Source: Gammaproteobacteria bacterium
Lineage (GTDB): Bacteria > Pseudomonadota > Gammaproteobacteria > Steroidobacterales > Steroidobacteraceae
Assembly (NCBI GenBank): GCA_019242385.1
Contig: JAFAVO010000110.1
Span: forward strand, 1-11,723
Length of the DNA: 11,723 nucleotides
Direction: 5' to 3'
Below, in pieces: positions 1 through 7,745 of the stretch. The notes under the pieces were generated by a model. That model was not told the DNA's origin. It did no database searches and saw only the letters and a program-made list of their open reading frames with translations. The position numbers and the translations under genes were made by a program. The stretch's first letter is position 1, and each line of letters opens with the position of its first letter.

Positions 1-1657
1 GGTTGCTGCTGACATGATAGATGTTGCCACCACTTACATATTGCAAGTTGATCGCCCTGGCGTTGGGCGTGTTGGTCATCAGCATGGTGTTACCGAGCGA
101 CCAGTTGTCGTTCATGCTGTACTTGGCGAAGTAGACACCGCCGGTGAGCGTGTTGCCCTCGAACAGCGTCCAGTTGAGCCGCAGCTCATCGGCGAAGTTC
201 GACAGTGACTTCTGGATGTACCACCACCCCTGTTGGATCACGTCCTGGCTCAAGGGCACCGGCACGCCGCTGCCGGAGTAGGTGGCCTGGACGTTGTAGC
301 CGACCGGCAGACCCGTGCCGGGGCCGCCGGCATTCGGGTAGGTGATCAGTCCGGTCTTGGGATCGATGCCGTAGTTGTTGAGATCGACCGGGGTACCGCC
401 GACGCCACCGGTGCAGAACTGACCGGGTTGCGTATAACCCGGTACCGCCTGACAGCCGTACAGCATGACACCGAGCGGCCGCGGATTCGGTCCCGAGAAC
501 AGCGCGTTGGTGTCGAGGCCGCCGCCGTTGAGGATCAGGTTGTTGAGCACCTCCAGGTTGCCGAAGTGCTGGTTGTATTTGACGCCGAAGTAATAGAGGT
601 TGCCGCCGCGTCCGTTGGCGAGATTGGCATCCTCGAAGCCGCCGGCCGGATTCGGCAGCGTCACATTCTGAATGTTCCAGCTGCCGAAGGAGCACTTGAG
701 CGGACAGAAGCCCGGATATCCGGAGAAGCTCGTGCCGCTCGGGCTCTGGATCACCGGAACGGGCACGATGAACTGGTTCTTGTCATCGAGCACCCGACCC
801 CAGACGAACAGCGACCCGCCCTCGAGATCGTGATTGAGGCTGGCGGTGAACTGGCCGCCCTTGTCGGCGGGGAACTGCGGCGAGCGGACGCCGTTGGATT
901 CGCGGTAGAAGCCGCCGAGCGCTCCGTACCATCCATCGGCGATCTTGAAGCCGACGTTGGAGTCGAGCCGCCACAGCCCCTCGTTGCCGTAAGTCATGCC
1001 GACCGAGCCGGTGGTCTGGTCGGTGCCGCGCTTGAGGATGAAGTTGGCGGTGGCACCCATCTGCCCCGGTCCATACAGCGCGCCGGGGCCACCCTGCACG
1101 ACCTCGACACGGTCGACGGTGTCATCGAGGCGGAAGAGCGAGCTCGAGTCCATGAACGAGAGCGAGGGCATGCCGTACAGCGGCATGCCTTCGATCATGT
1201 TGGTGAAGAATGGCGCATCGCCGCCGCTCGGGAAGCCGGCGACCTCGATGTTGGCGCCGGTCTGACCTCCGGAGGACTCCGGCCAGATGCCGGGGGAGAC
1301 CTTGAGCAGATCGGCCGTGCTCTTCGGGTTGGCCTCCTTGATGAGGTTCTGGTCGACGCTGACGATGCTGTAGCTGGCGTCCAGTTTCTTGACGCCGGTG
1401 GCGGTTGCGGTCACCACCACCTCTTGCAGGGAGTCCGGAGCGGTGGCGCTGGTCGCAGCCGGTGCGACTTCCTGCGCATAGGCGTTACCGCTCACCCCGT
1501 AAAGAATCGCGGCCACCGCGGCGGCGACTGTGGTCGTGGCGCCGGTCCTGGGCCCCATCCAGGTCCAGGGCGGGGCGCCGACCGGCACCGCCAGCACTGG
1601 CGAAGCGGACGCCAGGTGGGCCGTCGTGCGCAGTGCTTTGTTGCTTTTCACTCTCAT
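1..1657 (-). CDS. TonB-dependent outer-membrane receptor, partial (C-terminus off the left edge)
   Basis: This is an outer-membrane beta-barrel importer energised by TonB/ExbB/ExbD. The frame stays open for 552 codons from the ATG at 1657 to the window edge. The start has a strong Shine-Dalgarno, GGGGAGGGA, 6 nt upstream. Residues about 40-61 form a hydrophobic export signal ending NAYA before QEV. A TonB-box-like stretch (SLQEVVVTA) lies near residues 76-84. The plug domain follows, with SPGI near 121-124, DRVEVVQGGPGALYGPG near 182-198 and FILKRGT near 206-212; after this come Gly/aromatic-rich barrel strands. Two cysteine pairs, GFCPLKC and later GCQ...FCTGG, lie in probable surface loops. 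It diverges from an operon of exported glycosidases, so an oligosaccharide or glycoside ligand is likely, but the ligand cannot be read from the sequence. The stretch before the hydrophobic core is unusually long; Met34 is an alternative start, though less well supported by a ribosome site. Confidence 0.93.
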   Translation of the reverse strand, partial: MRVKSNKALRTTAHLASASPVLAVPVGAPPWTWMGPRTGATTTVAAAVAAILYGVSGNAYAQEVAPAATSATAPDSLQEVVVTATATGVKKLDASYSIVSVDQNLIKEANPKSTADLLKVSPGIWPESSGGQTGANIEVAGFPSGGDAPFFTNMIEGMPLYGMPSLSFMDSSSLFRLDDTVDRVEVVQGGPGALYGPGQMGATANFILKRGTDQTTGSVGMTYGNEGLWRLDSNVGFKIADGWYGALGGFYRESNGVRSPQFPADKGGQFTASLNHDLEGGSLFVWGRVLDDKNQFIVPVPVIQSPSGTSFSGYPGFCPLKCSFGSWNIQNVTLPNPAGGFEDANLANGRGGNLYYFGVKYNQHFGNLEVLNNLILNGGGLDTNALFSGPNPRPLGVMLYGCQAVPGYTQPGQFCTGGVGGTPVDLNNYGIDPKTGLITYPNAGGPGTGLPVGYNVQATYSGSGVPVPLSQDVIQQGWWYIQKSLSNFADELRLNWTLFEGNTLTGGVYFAKYSMNDNWSLGNTMLMTNTPNARAINLQYVSGGNIYHVSSN

Positions 1658-1663
1658 GGCGAT

Positions 1664-1672
1664 TCCCTCCCC
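1664..1672 (-). promoter_or_regulatory. Shine-Dalgarno of the TonB-dependent receptor
   Basis: Read on the minus strand this is GGGGAGGGA, 6 nt before the ATG at 1657. It decides the receptor start in favour of the longer N-terminus. A nearly identical TCGGGGAGGGA stretch precedes the GH65-like gene at 9849. Confidence 0.7.
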
Positions 1673-1704
1673 GATAAGACGTGTAAGGCTGAGACCTGAG
1701 AACC

Positions 1705-1779
1705 TCGAGCCAAGCCCGCGGCACCATGTCCTCCGGTGCGGTTTACGCGGCGCAACGCCGCGTCGGGCTTGCTGCTCGA
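1705..1779 (+). promoter_or_regulatory. Nested inverted repeat in the divergent promoter region; candidate structured leader or operator
   Basis: TCGAGC-CAAGCCCG (1705-1718) pairs with CGGGCTTG (1764-1771) plus GCTCGA (1774-1779), giving 14 bp with a 2-nt bulge (CT, 1772-1773). Inside lie two hairpins. One is GCACC (1721-1725) with GGTGC (1735-1739) and a 9-nt loop. The other is a perfect 8-bp stem, ACGCGGCG (1745-1752) with CGCCGCGT (1756-1763), loop CAA, which abuts the outer stem with no spacer. Together they can form a three-way junction. The element ends 20 nt before the GH31 ATG and has no T-run, so a terminator is unlikely. It could be a cis-regulatory RNA for the glycosidase operon or, as DNA, an operator shared with the receptor gene. 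It does not match a riboswitch class I recognise. CTGAGA is also directly repeated at 1689-1694 and 1696-1701. I see no convincing -35/-10 pair. Confidence 0.5.
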
Positions 1780-1799
1780 TATGTCTTAATGGGAATGTA

Positions 1800-4634
1800 A
1801 TGCGAATGATTAGTCATAACAAGCGCTGTTGTGTCTCAGCAACAACTTGGGCGTTGCTGCTCGCCGCGGTAGCGTGCCCGACCTGGGCGGCCGGCGCGCC
1901 GGAGACCACGACCGTCGTGTCCGGAAAGGCACGGTTCGAGTTCCTGACTCCGGCGCTGGTGCGCATGGAGTACTCGCCGGCGGGCCGCTTCACCGATGCG
2001 CCGACCGCGGTGATACAGAAGCGCGACTGGCATGCCGTGAAGATCGCTCATCGCGAGGACGCGGGCTGGCTGACCCTCGCTAGCGACAGTGTGACGCTGC
2101 GTTATCGCACGGGCTCGGGTGCCTTCACGGCAGAGAATCTCTCGGTCAGATGGAAGGATCGCTCCGGCGCGGCTCACCAGTGGCACCCCGGAGATGCCGA
2201 TCTGCTCAACCTCGGGGGACTCACCTACTCGCTCGATAACGTGAGCCAGGCCAACCTCGTCTCGGACGAGACGGCACTGGCGAGTCCGGTCAATGACGAG
2301 ATTCCCGGCATCGACCTGGTGCTGCCCCGGGCGACGCCCGGGTTGTTGAGCCGCAGCGGCTTCGCCTTCATCGATGACAGCCCGACTCCCATTCTCAATG
2401 CGCAGCGCACCTGGATCGAGCCGCGCCCGCAGCCGGGCGGGCAGGACTGGTACCTGTTCGTCTACGGACACGACTACCGGCGCGTGCTGGCGCAATACGC
2501 CGAGCTCTCCGGCCCCATTCCCATGATCCCGCGCTTCGTGCTCGGCGCGTGGATCACCGATCTCAACTTCGAGTACTTTCCCGATACAGCGCAAGCGCAG
2601 CGACCGGAATTCCAACACTACAACCAAGGCCATCTGCTGGAGGAAGTCGCGCGGCTGCGGCGCGAGCGCATTCCCTTCGACACACTGGTCCTGGACTTCG
2701 CCTGGCACAACTACGGCTGGCAGGGCGGCTACGACTGGAGCCCGCTGATACCGCAGCCACAGCAGATGATCCGCACCCTGCAGGGGCAGGGCGTCAAGTT
2801 GAGCCTCAACGACCACCCCGGCTACATCCACACCGACGAGAGCATCCTTTCTTTCAATGACAGTCACGCGCCGGCGGTGCTGCAGGCACTCGGCCGGTCG
2901 CCGCCGGGGAAGCCGGCATTCGATGTGGACCTCGCGCACCGCTGGAGCTTCGCCTCAGATCCGGGCGATGTGGGCCTCGACCAGCGTTGGTATGCGGACG
3001 GTGCGGGGCGGGCGAGCTGGCGACCCATCCGCACGGGAGTCGCGTGGGAGCAGCAGGGCTACGCCCAATACCACGGTATCGGCTGGTACCGCGCCTCGGT
3101 ACAGCTCCCCGCGAAAGTGCCGTCGCCGCTGTACCTCGACCTCGGCGAAGTCAGCAGCCGTTATCGGCTGTTCGTGAACGGCCAGGAGGTGATGCACAGC
3201 TCCGATCACTGGCCGCGCCGCCTCACCTACGCCGACATCGCTGCGCACGTTTCCGCGGGACGGGTCAGCGAGATCGTGCTGCGCGTTGAGGGCGAGCCGC
3301 ACGGCAGCGGCATTCTGCGTGGTCCGGTGGCGCTGCGTGACATGCGCCCGCCCGAGCGTATCGCCTTCGATCTCTCGGATGAGAAGCAGGCCGACATCTT
3401 CATGCGCTACCTGCATGCTCCGCTCATGGACCAGGGAGTCGATGTCTGGTGGGTCGATGGCGGAAGCGGCGCCGCGAGTATGGCCGGCCTCAACCAGCAG
3501 CTCTGGACCAACAAGGTCTTCTACGACTTCAGCCAGCAGCACAGCGGCAAGCGCGCCTTCATACTCGGCCGTTATGGGGAGTGGGGCAGCCAGCGCTATC
3601 CGGGATTCTTCACCGGCGATGCCTACTCGGACTGGCCGGTGCTGGCGTACGAGGTGGCCTTCTCCGCGCGCGGTGGCAACGTGCTGGTGCCCTACATCAG
3701 CCACGACATCGGCGGGTTTCATGGCGGCAGGATCGACTTCGAGCTCTACGCGCGCTGGATCGAGTTCGGGACCTTCAGCGCCATCCTGCGCATGCACAGT
3801 GCGCACGAGAATCCTCGCGAAGGCAACCTGCGCATGCCCTGGGTGTACGGGGAGCGGGGCGTCGCGCTCATGAGGAAATACTTCACACTGCGCACGCAAC
3901 TCATTCCCTATCTCTACACCTGCAGCTGGCTCGCGCACCGTGACGCAACACCGCTCCTGCGGCCGCTGTATCTCGAGTATCCGGAGCTCGAGGAGGCATA
4001 CCACCATCCCTACCAGTACTTCCTCGGAGCGCAGTTGCTCGTGGCGCCGGTGGTGCGCCCTGGTAGCGAGCAGCAGATCTATCTGCCGCCGGGCGACTGG
4101 CGCGACTTCTTCACCGGCAGGCGCTACCGCGGCGGGACCAGCTTCACGGGGCACTATCCCATCGATACCACGCCGGTTTTCGTACGTGAGGGAGCGATCG
4201 TCCCGGAACAGGCGGCGAGCGAGTACTCCAATGCCAGGCCGCTGGACCATCTCCTTCTGAGGGTCTACGGGTCCGGCCCGGGCAGCCTCGAGCTCTATGA
4301 GGACGATGGCAGCTCGCTCGACTATGCCGCGCAGCACGCGCACACGGCGATCACGCACACAGTCGCCAGCGATGGGGCCAACGTGCTGGTCATCGAGCCC
4401 TCGCAGGGCGCCTATCCCGGTCAGCCGGCCCGCCGCTCGTATGAGCTATGGCTGCACTCCGATACGAAGCCTGCGGCGGTTGCTGTCGACGGCAGGGCGG
4501 TGGGCGTCTGGAGGTGGGATGAGGCGCAATCGGCAGCGGTGGTGATGGTGCCGGATCGTTCCATCCGTGAGCGCGTGCGGGTGGAGTGGCATCCCGTCCC
4601 GGCGGGGTTGGCGGCCGCCGGCGGGGTGCCGTAG
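1800..4634 (+). CDS. Exported glycoside hydrolase family 31 enzyme (alpha-glucosidase/alpha-xylosidase type)
   Basis: This 944-residue GH31 protein is a retaining alpha-glycosidase family member. It begins with an export signal (about residues 1-33). AxA-type cleavage near TWAAGA is likely; Cys26 gives a weak alternative lipobox. An N-terminal beta-sandwich (about 35-235) precedes the catalytic barrel (PRFVLGAWITD near 243). Asp553 in WWVDGGSG is the expected nucleophile and Asp607 in FTGDAYSDW the expected acid/base; SHDIGGF (634-640) is also conserved. A jelly-roll-like insertion of about 135 residues (about 380-515), with WSFASDPGD and LFVNGQEV, interrupts the barrel before the nucleophile strand. 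The C-terminal part carries LYEDDGSSLDY, as in the usual GH31 beta domains. The start at 1800 is chosen for GGGA 5 nt upstream and for the export signal; the frame is open further upstream but that part looks non-coding. It is the first gene of the operon, 23 bp before mtnA. The family assignment is firm; the substrate is unknown. Confidence 0.93.
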   Translation: MRMISHNKRCCVSATTWALLLAAVACPTWAAGAPETTTVVSGKARFEFLTPALVRMEYSPAGRFTDAPTAVIQKRDWHAVKIAHREDAGWLTLASDSVTLRYRTGSGAFTAENLSVRWKDRSGAAHQWHPGDADLLNLGGLTYSLDNVSQANLVSDETALASPVNDEIPGIDLVLPRATPGLLSRSGFAFIDDSPTPILNAQRTWIEPRPQPGGQDWYLFVYGHDYRRVLAQYAELSGPIPMIPRFVLGAWITDLNFEYFPDTAQAQRPEFQHYNQGHLLEEVARLRRERIPFDTLVLDFAWHNYGWQGGYDWSPLIPQPQQMIRTLQGQGVKLSLNDHPGYIHTDESILSFNDSHAPAVLQALGRSPPGKPAFDVDLAHRWSFASDPGDVGLDQRWYADGAGRASWRPIRTGVAWEQQGYAQYHGIGWYRASVQLPAKVPSPLYLDLGEVSSRYRLFVNGQEVMHSSDHWPRRLTYADIAAHVSAGRVSEIVLRVEGEPHGSGILRGPVALRDMRPPERIAFDLSDEKQADIFMRYLHAPLMDQGVDVWWVDGGSGAASMAGLNQQLWTNKVFYDFSQQHSGKRAFILGRYGEWGSQRYPGFFTGDAYSDWPVLAYEVAFSARGGNVLVPYISHDIGGFHGGRIDFELYARWIEFGTFSAILRMHSAHENPREGNLRMPWVYGERGVALMRKYFTLRTQLIPYLYTCSWLAHRDATPLLRPLYLEYPELEEAYHHPYQYFLGAQLLVAPVVRPGSEQQIYLPPGDWRDFFTGRRYRGGTSFTGHYPIDTTPVFVREGAIVPEQAASEYSNARPLDHLLLRVYGSGPGSLELYEDDGSSLDYAAQHAHTAITHTVASDGANVLVIEPSQGAYPGQPARRSYELWLHSDTKPAAVAVDGRAVGVWRWDEAQSAAVVMVPDRSIRERVRVEWHPVPAGLAAAGGVP

Positions 4635-4657
4635 CCTCCAGCGCAACGAGCCCAACG

Positions 4658-5752
4658 ATGAGAATCTCCGGCACGCACTACCGCACCATCTGGAGCACGG
4701 ACTCCGGAGCCGTGCGGGTAATCGACCAGTCGCGCCTGCCGTTCGAGCTCGTCACCCTCGACCTCGAGACGGTCGCGGACGCTGCCCATGCGATCCGCAC
4801 GATGGTCGTGCGCGGGGCGCCGCTCATCGGCGCCACTGCGGCATACGGCATCGCACTCGCAGCGCGCGCCGATCCCTGCGACTCACACCTGGCCGAGGCC
4901 GCGCGAACCCTGCAGGCAACGCGCCCGACCGCGGTCAATCTGGCCTGGGCCTTGCGGAGAATGCACAACGTGCTCGCCGAGCTCGAGCCGCACAGGCGGG
5001 CCGATGCGGCCTGGCACGAAGCCGCAGCGATTTGTGACGCGGACGTCGAGCAATGCCGCTCGATCGGCCGCCATGGCCTGGATGTCATGCGTGCGCTCGC
5101 CGCCAAGGCCGGCGCAAGGCTCAACATCCTCACGCACTGCAATGCCGGCTGGCTGGCGTGCGTCGATTGGGGCACGGCGCTCGCGCCCGTCTACATGGCG
5201 CACGATGCGGGCATACCGGTCCACGTGTGGGTCGATGAGACGCGTCCGCGCAACCAGGGTGCGGCCCTCACCGCTTTCGAGCTCGGAGCGCACGGAGTGC
5301 CGCATACGGTCGTTGCCGATAACCTGGGCGGGCATTTGATGCAACGGGGCCAGGTCGATATGGTGATCGTCGGCAGCGATCGCACCACGGCGGCAGGAGA
5401 GGTGTGCAACAAGGTGGGAACGTACCTCAAGGCGCTCGCCGCTCACGATAACGGCGTGCCGTTCTACGCGGCGTTACCGCTCAGCACCATCGACTGGTCG
5501 CTCGAGGCGGGCGAGGCCATTCCGATCGAGGAGCGATCGCCGCAGGAGGTCACTCACATCACCGGCCGCAGCGCCGCGGGGCGTATCGAGACGGTGCGGC
5601 TCGTGCCCGAGAGCAGCCCCGCACTCAATCTCGCTTTCGATGTGACGCCCGCACGGCTGGTGACCGGACTGATCACCGAGCGTGGTGTCTGCGCGGCGAG
5701 TCGAGCCGGGCTGCAGCGGCTCTATCCGGACCAGCCGGCCGCAGTCGAATGA
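4658..5752 (+). CDS. mtnA: S-methyl-5-thioribose-1-phosphate isomerase (aldose-1-phosphate isomerase)
   Basis: This cytosolic enzyme converts 5-methylthioribose-1-phosphate, or 5-deoxyribose-1-phosphate, to the ribulose-1-phosphate analogue. It has 364 residues, the usual family length, and begins MRISGTHYRTIW, the typical N-terminus. Visible family motifs are VRGAPLIGATAAYG, THCNAG with the catalytic Cys161, DETRPRNQGA, GSDRTT with the catalytic Asp241, CNKVGTY, and IPIEERSPQEV near the C-terminus. The ATG at 4658 is preferred over an in-frame ATG at 4586, which would overlap the GH31 gene and add an Arg/Gly-rich tail unlike the family. Its stop overlaps the start of the aldolase gene (ATGA). 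With the aldolase and kinase it makes a complete DHAP-shunt set. No signal peptide is present, unlike the neighbouring glycosidases. Confidence 0.95.
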   Translation: MRISGTHYRTIWSTDSGAVRVIDQSRLPFELVTLDLETVADAAHAIRTMVVRGAPLIGATAAYGIALAARADPCDSHLAEAARTLQATRPTAVNLAWALRRMHNVLAELEPHRRADAAWHEAAAICDADVEQCRSIGRHGLDVMRALAAKAGARLNILTHCNAGWLACVDWGTALAPVYMAHDAGIPVHVWVDETRPRNQGAALTAFELGAHGVPHTVVADNLGGHLMQRGQVDMVIVGSDRTTAAGEVCNKVGTYLKALAAHDNGVPFYAALPLSTIDWSLEAGEAIPIEERSPQEVTHITGRSAAGRIETVRLVPESSPALNLAFDVTPARLVTGLITERGVCAASRAGLQRLYPDQPAAVE

Positions 5753-6468
5753 GGGACGGCGAGAGGCCCGCGAGCGGCGCAGCCCTGCGTACGCAGCTGA
5801 TCGCTGCGTGCCGCGAGCTCACGCGCCGCGGTCTGACGCATGGAACATCCGGCAATGTCAGCGCGCGTTGCGACGCGCGCCGGTTTCTCATCAGCCCGAG
5901 CGGCATGGATTACGAGACGCTCCAGGCGGATGATGTGCCGCTCATGGACCTCGAGGGACGCTGGTTCGGCGCCCGGCGCCCCTCGAGCGAATGGCGTTTC
6001 CACCGCGACATTTTCCGGTCCCGGCCGGAGGTCGACGCGATCGTCCATACCCATTCTCCACACGCCACCGCGCTCGCCTGTACGGGCAGAGGCATTCCCG
6101 CCTTCCACTACATGGTGGCGATTGCCGGTGGGGTCGACGTCCGCTGCGCCGCGTATCACACCTTCGGCACGCAGGAGCTCTCGCAGGCTGCGCTGGCCGC
6201 GCTGCAGGGCCGTAAGGCGTGTCTCCTCGCGAATCACGGCGTCATTGCTACAGGCCGCGACCTGCAGAGCGCGCTGGCGCTCGCCGGCGAAGTCGAAAAC
6301 CTCGCCCGCCAGTACTCGGTGGCGCTGTCGCTCGGAGGTGTGACCCTACTCGATGAGGCCGAGATGGCGCGCGTGCTCGAGAAATTCCGCAATTACGGCC
6401 AACAGGATGCGGTGGACCCCGATCTGCTCTTCGGTGGTGCGGAGCCGGATGCGGCGCGGGGAAGCTGA
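5749..6468 (+). CDS. Class II aldolase (adducin/fuculose-1-phosphate aldolase family), probable 5-deoxyribulose-1-phosphate / methylthioribulose-1-phosphate aldolase
   Basis: This 239-residue cytosolic zinc enzyme belongs to the FucA/AraD/MtnB family. GNVS (35-38) is the phosphate-binding turn. Glu81 (SSEW), His100 and His102 (HTHSPH) and His163 (NHG) are the expected zinc-site residues. Their spacing (19, 2 and 61) equals that of E. coli FucA Glu73, His92, His94 and His155. The gene lies between mtnA and mtnK and shares ATGA with mtnA, so translation is probably coupled. In the known DHAP shunt an aldolase of this family (called Ald2) cleaves methylthioribulose- or 5-deoxyribulose-1-phosphate to dihydroxyacetone phosphate and an aldehyde. 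The alternative is the dehydratase MtnB of the full methionine salvage pathway, but no mtnC, mtnD or related gene is in the window. Family membership is sure; the exact reaction is inferred from context. Confidence 0.85.
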   Translation: MRDGERPASGAALRTQLIAACRELTRRGLTHGTSGNVSARCDARRFLISPSGMDYETLQADDVPLMDLEGRWFGARRPSSEWRFHRDIFRSRPEVDAIVHTHSPHATALACTGRGIPAFHYMVAIAGGVDVRCAAYHTFGTQELSQAALAALQGRKACLLANHGVIATGRDLQSALALAGEVENLARQYSVALSLGGVTLLDEAEMARVLEKFRNYGQQDAVDPDLLFGGAEPDAARGS

Positions 6469-6470
6469 GC

Positions 6471-7745
6471 ATGCCGGAGGCCGGGACACCATCCAGCTAC
6501 CGTATCCTCGACACCGCGAGCGTTCCGGCCTTCATCGCCTCATTGCCGGAGGTTCACGCCCGGCTCGGCGGTCAGGCACGCGGCTGGCAGGTGCGGGAAG
6601 TGGGGGATGGTAACCTCAATCTCGTCTTCATCGTGGAGGGGCCGAGCGGATCGGTATGCGTGAAACAGGCGCTGCCCTACGTGCGCGTCGCGGGAAGCTC
6701 CTGGCCGATGACCCTCGAGCGGGCCTGCTTCGAAGTCTCCTACTATAGGGCGGTAGCTTCCGCAGTCGGGCGACTGATCCCGAAGGTGTACCACTACGAT
6801 CCTGAGCTCTATTGCATCGTCATGGAGTGCCTGGCGCCGCACGTCATCCTGCGGCGGGGTCTCATCCTGGGTCAGCGTTACCGCAACGTCGGTCGTGACA
6901 TCGGCGAGTACATCGCACGTGCGAGCTTTTTCACCTCGGACTTCGCGCGGCCCTGCGAGCAGAAGCTGGAGGGGATCGCGCTGTTCGCTCGCAACAAGGA
7001 GCTGATTCGCATCACGGTTGACCTGGTGTTCTGTGATCCGTACCGCGCGAGCGCGCGCAACCGCCACACCGCGCCCCAGCTCGACGAGATCGTTGCGGAC
7101 CTGCGCGGCGATGGCGCGCTCAAAGTTGCCGCCGCGCGCTTCGGTGAGAAATTTCTCAACGAAGCCCAGGCGCTGGTCCACGGCGATCTGCACTCCGGCT
7201 CGGTGATGGTGACCGAAGAGGACACACGGGTCATCGATCCCGAATTTGCCTTCTATGGACCCGTCGGCTTCGATCTCGGCGCCTTCCTCGGCAACCTGCT
7301 GCTGAGCTGGTACTCGCAGCCGGGGCATGCGACGCGCGCGGACGACCGCGTCGGCTATCAACGCTGGATACTCGAGCAGGTGGAGCTGTTCTGGCAGTCA
7401 TTTCGCAGCTGCTTTCTCGCGCTGTGGGCCGATAACGCTCAGGGTGATGTGCTGCCGGCGTCCATGTTCACCCGACCCGAGGATGCCGGCGCGCTGGAAT
7501 CCGCGCGCGGCGCAGTCCTCGACCGGCTGTTCACGGACATGCTCGGCTTCGCTGCCTGCAAGATGATCCGCCGCATCGTCGGCTTCGCGCACGTGATCGA
7601 CTTCGACTGGATCCAGGACAGCGACCTGCGAGCCCGGTGCGAGGGCAGCGCGCTCGCGATGGCCCGCACCCTGTTGACACACCCCGCGCAGTTCCACTCG
7701 ATTCAGGACGTCGCCGATGCACTGCCCCGCATGCTCCGGCAGTAA
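6471..7745 (+). CDS. mtnK: S-methyl-5-thioribose kinase
   Basis: This cytosolic ATP-dependent kinase phosphorylates C1 of 5-methylthioribose and, in some organisms, 5-deoxyribose. It has 424 residues, near the usual length, with a protein-kinase/APH-like fold. Visible motifs are the Gly-rich loop region VGDGNLNLVF (44-53), VKQALPYVR, SWPMTLERA, the catalytic HGDLH (Asp239) and the family-specific DPE metal motif (Asp256-Glu258, in place of DFG), followed by FAFYGPVGFD. MIRRIVGFAHV lies near the C-terminus. GGGGAAG precedes the ATG at a suitable distance, and the gap to the aldolase stop is 2 nt. The product feeds MtnA directly. A kinase, rather than the phosphorylase MtnP, fits a route in which the free sugar is the entering substrate. 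The last 29 nt overlap the next gene. Confidence 0.95.
   Translation: MPEAGTPSSYRILDTASVPAFIASLPEVHARLGGQARGWQVREVGDGNLNLVFIVEGPSGSVCVKQALPYVRVAGSSWPMTLERACFEVSYYRAVASAVGRLIPKVYHYDPELYCIVMECLAPHVILRRGLILGQRYRNVGRDIGEYIARASFFTSDFARPCEQKLEGIALFARNKELIRITVDLVFCDPYRASARNRHTAPQLDEIVADLRGDGALKVAAARFGEKFLNEAQALVHGDLHSGSVMVTEEDTRVIDPEFAFYGPVGFDLGAFLGNLLLSWYSQPGHATRADDRVGYQRWILEQVELFWQSFRSCFLALWADNAQGDVLPASMFTRPEDAGALESARGAVLDRLFTDMLGFAACKMIRRIVGFAHVIDFDWIQDSDLRARCEGSALAMARTLLTHPAQFHSIQDVADALPRMLRQ

Noticed and set aside
233..1699. Plus-strand frame of 488 codons
   Set aside because: It lies antisense to the receptor, whose frame shows clear signal, plug and barrel motifs. The plus-strand translation has no recognisable domain and is a by-product of high GC.
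1705..1779. SAM-I (S-box) riboswitch or intrinsic terminator
   Set aside because: It shows a three-way junction, not the four-way S-box layout, and there is no T-run on either strand for a terminator.
1530..1799. Upstream extension of the GH31 frame
   Set aside because: It would overlap the receptor gene and translate the structured intergenic region. The export signal begins only after 1800.
1800..1880. GH31 protein as a lipoprotein
   Set aside because: Cys26 follows a hydrophobic core, but AVAC is a weak lipobox followed by Pro; ordinary signal cleavage is at least as likely. Left open in the gene entry.
2955..4358. Long minus-strand frame opposite the GH31 gene; similar ones at 1836-2939 and 9738-11426
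   Set aside because: The plus-strand frames hold conserved catalytic motifs. The antisense products are low-complexity and unrecognisable, as is common in GC-rich DNA.
4586..4657. Earlier in-frame ATG for mtnA
   Set aside because: It would overlap the GH31 end and add an Arg/Gly-rich tail not seen in the family; MRISGTHYRTIW is the normal beginning.
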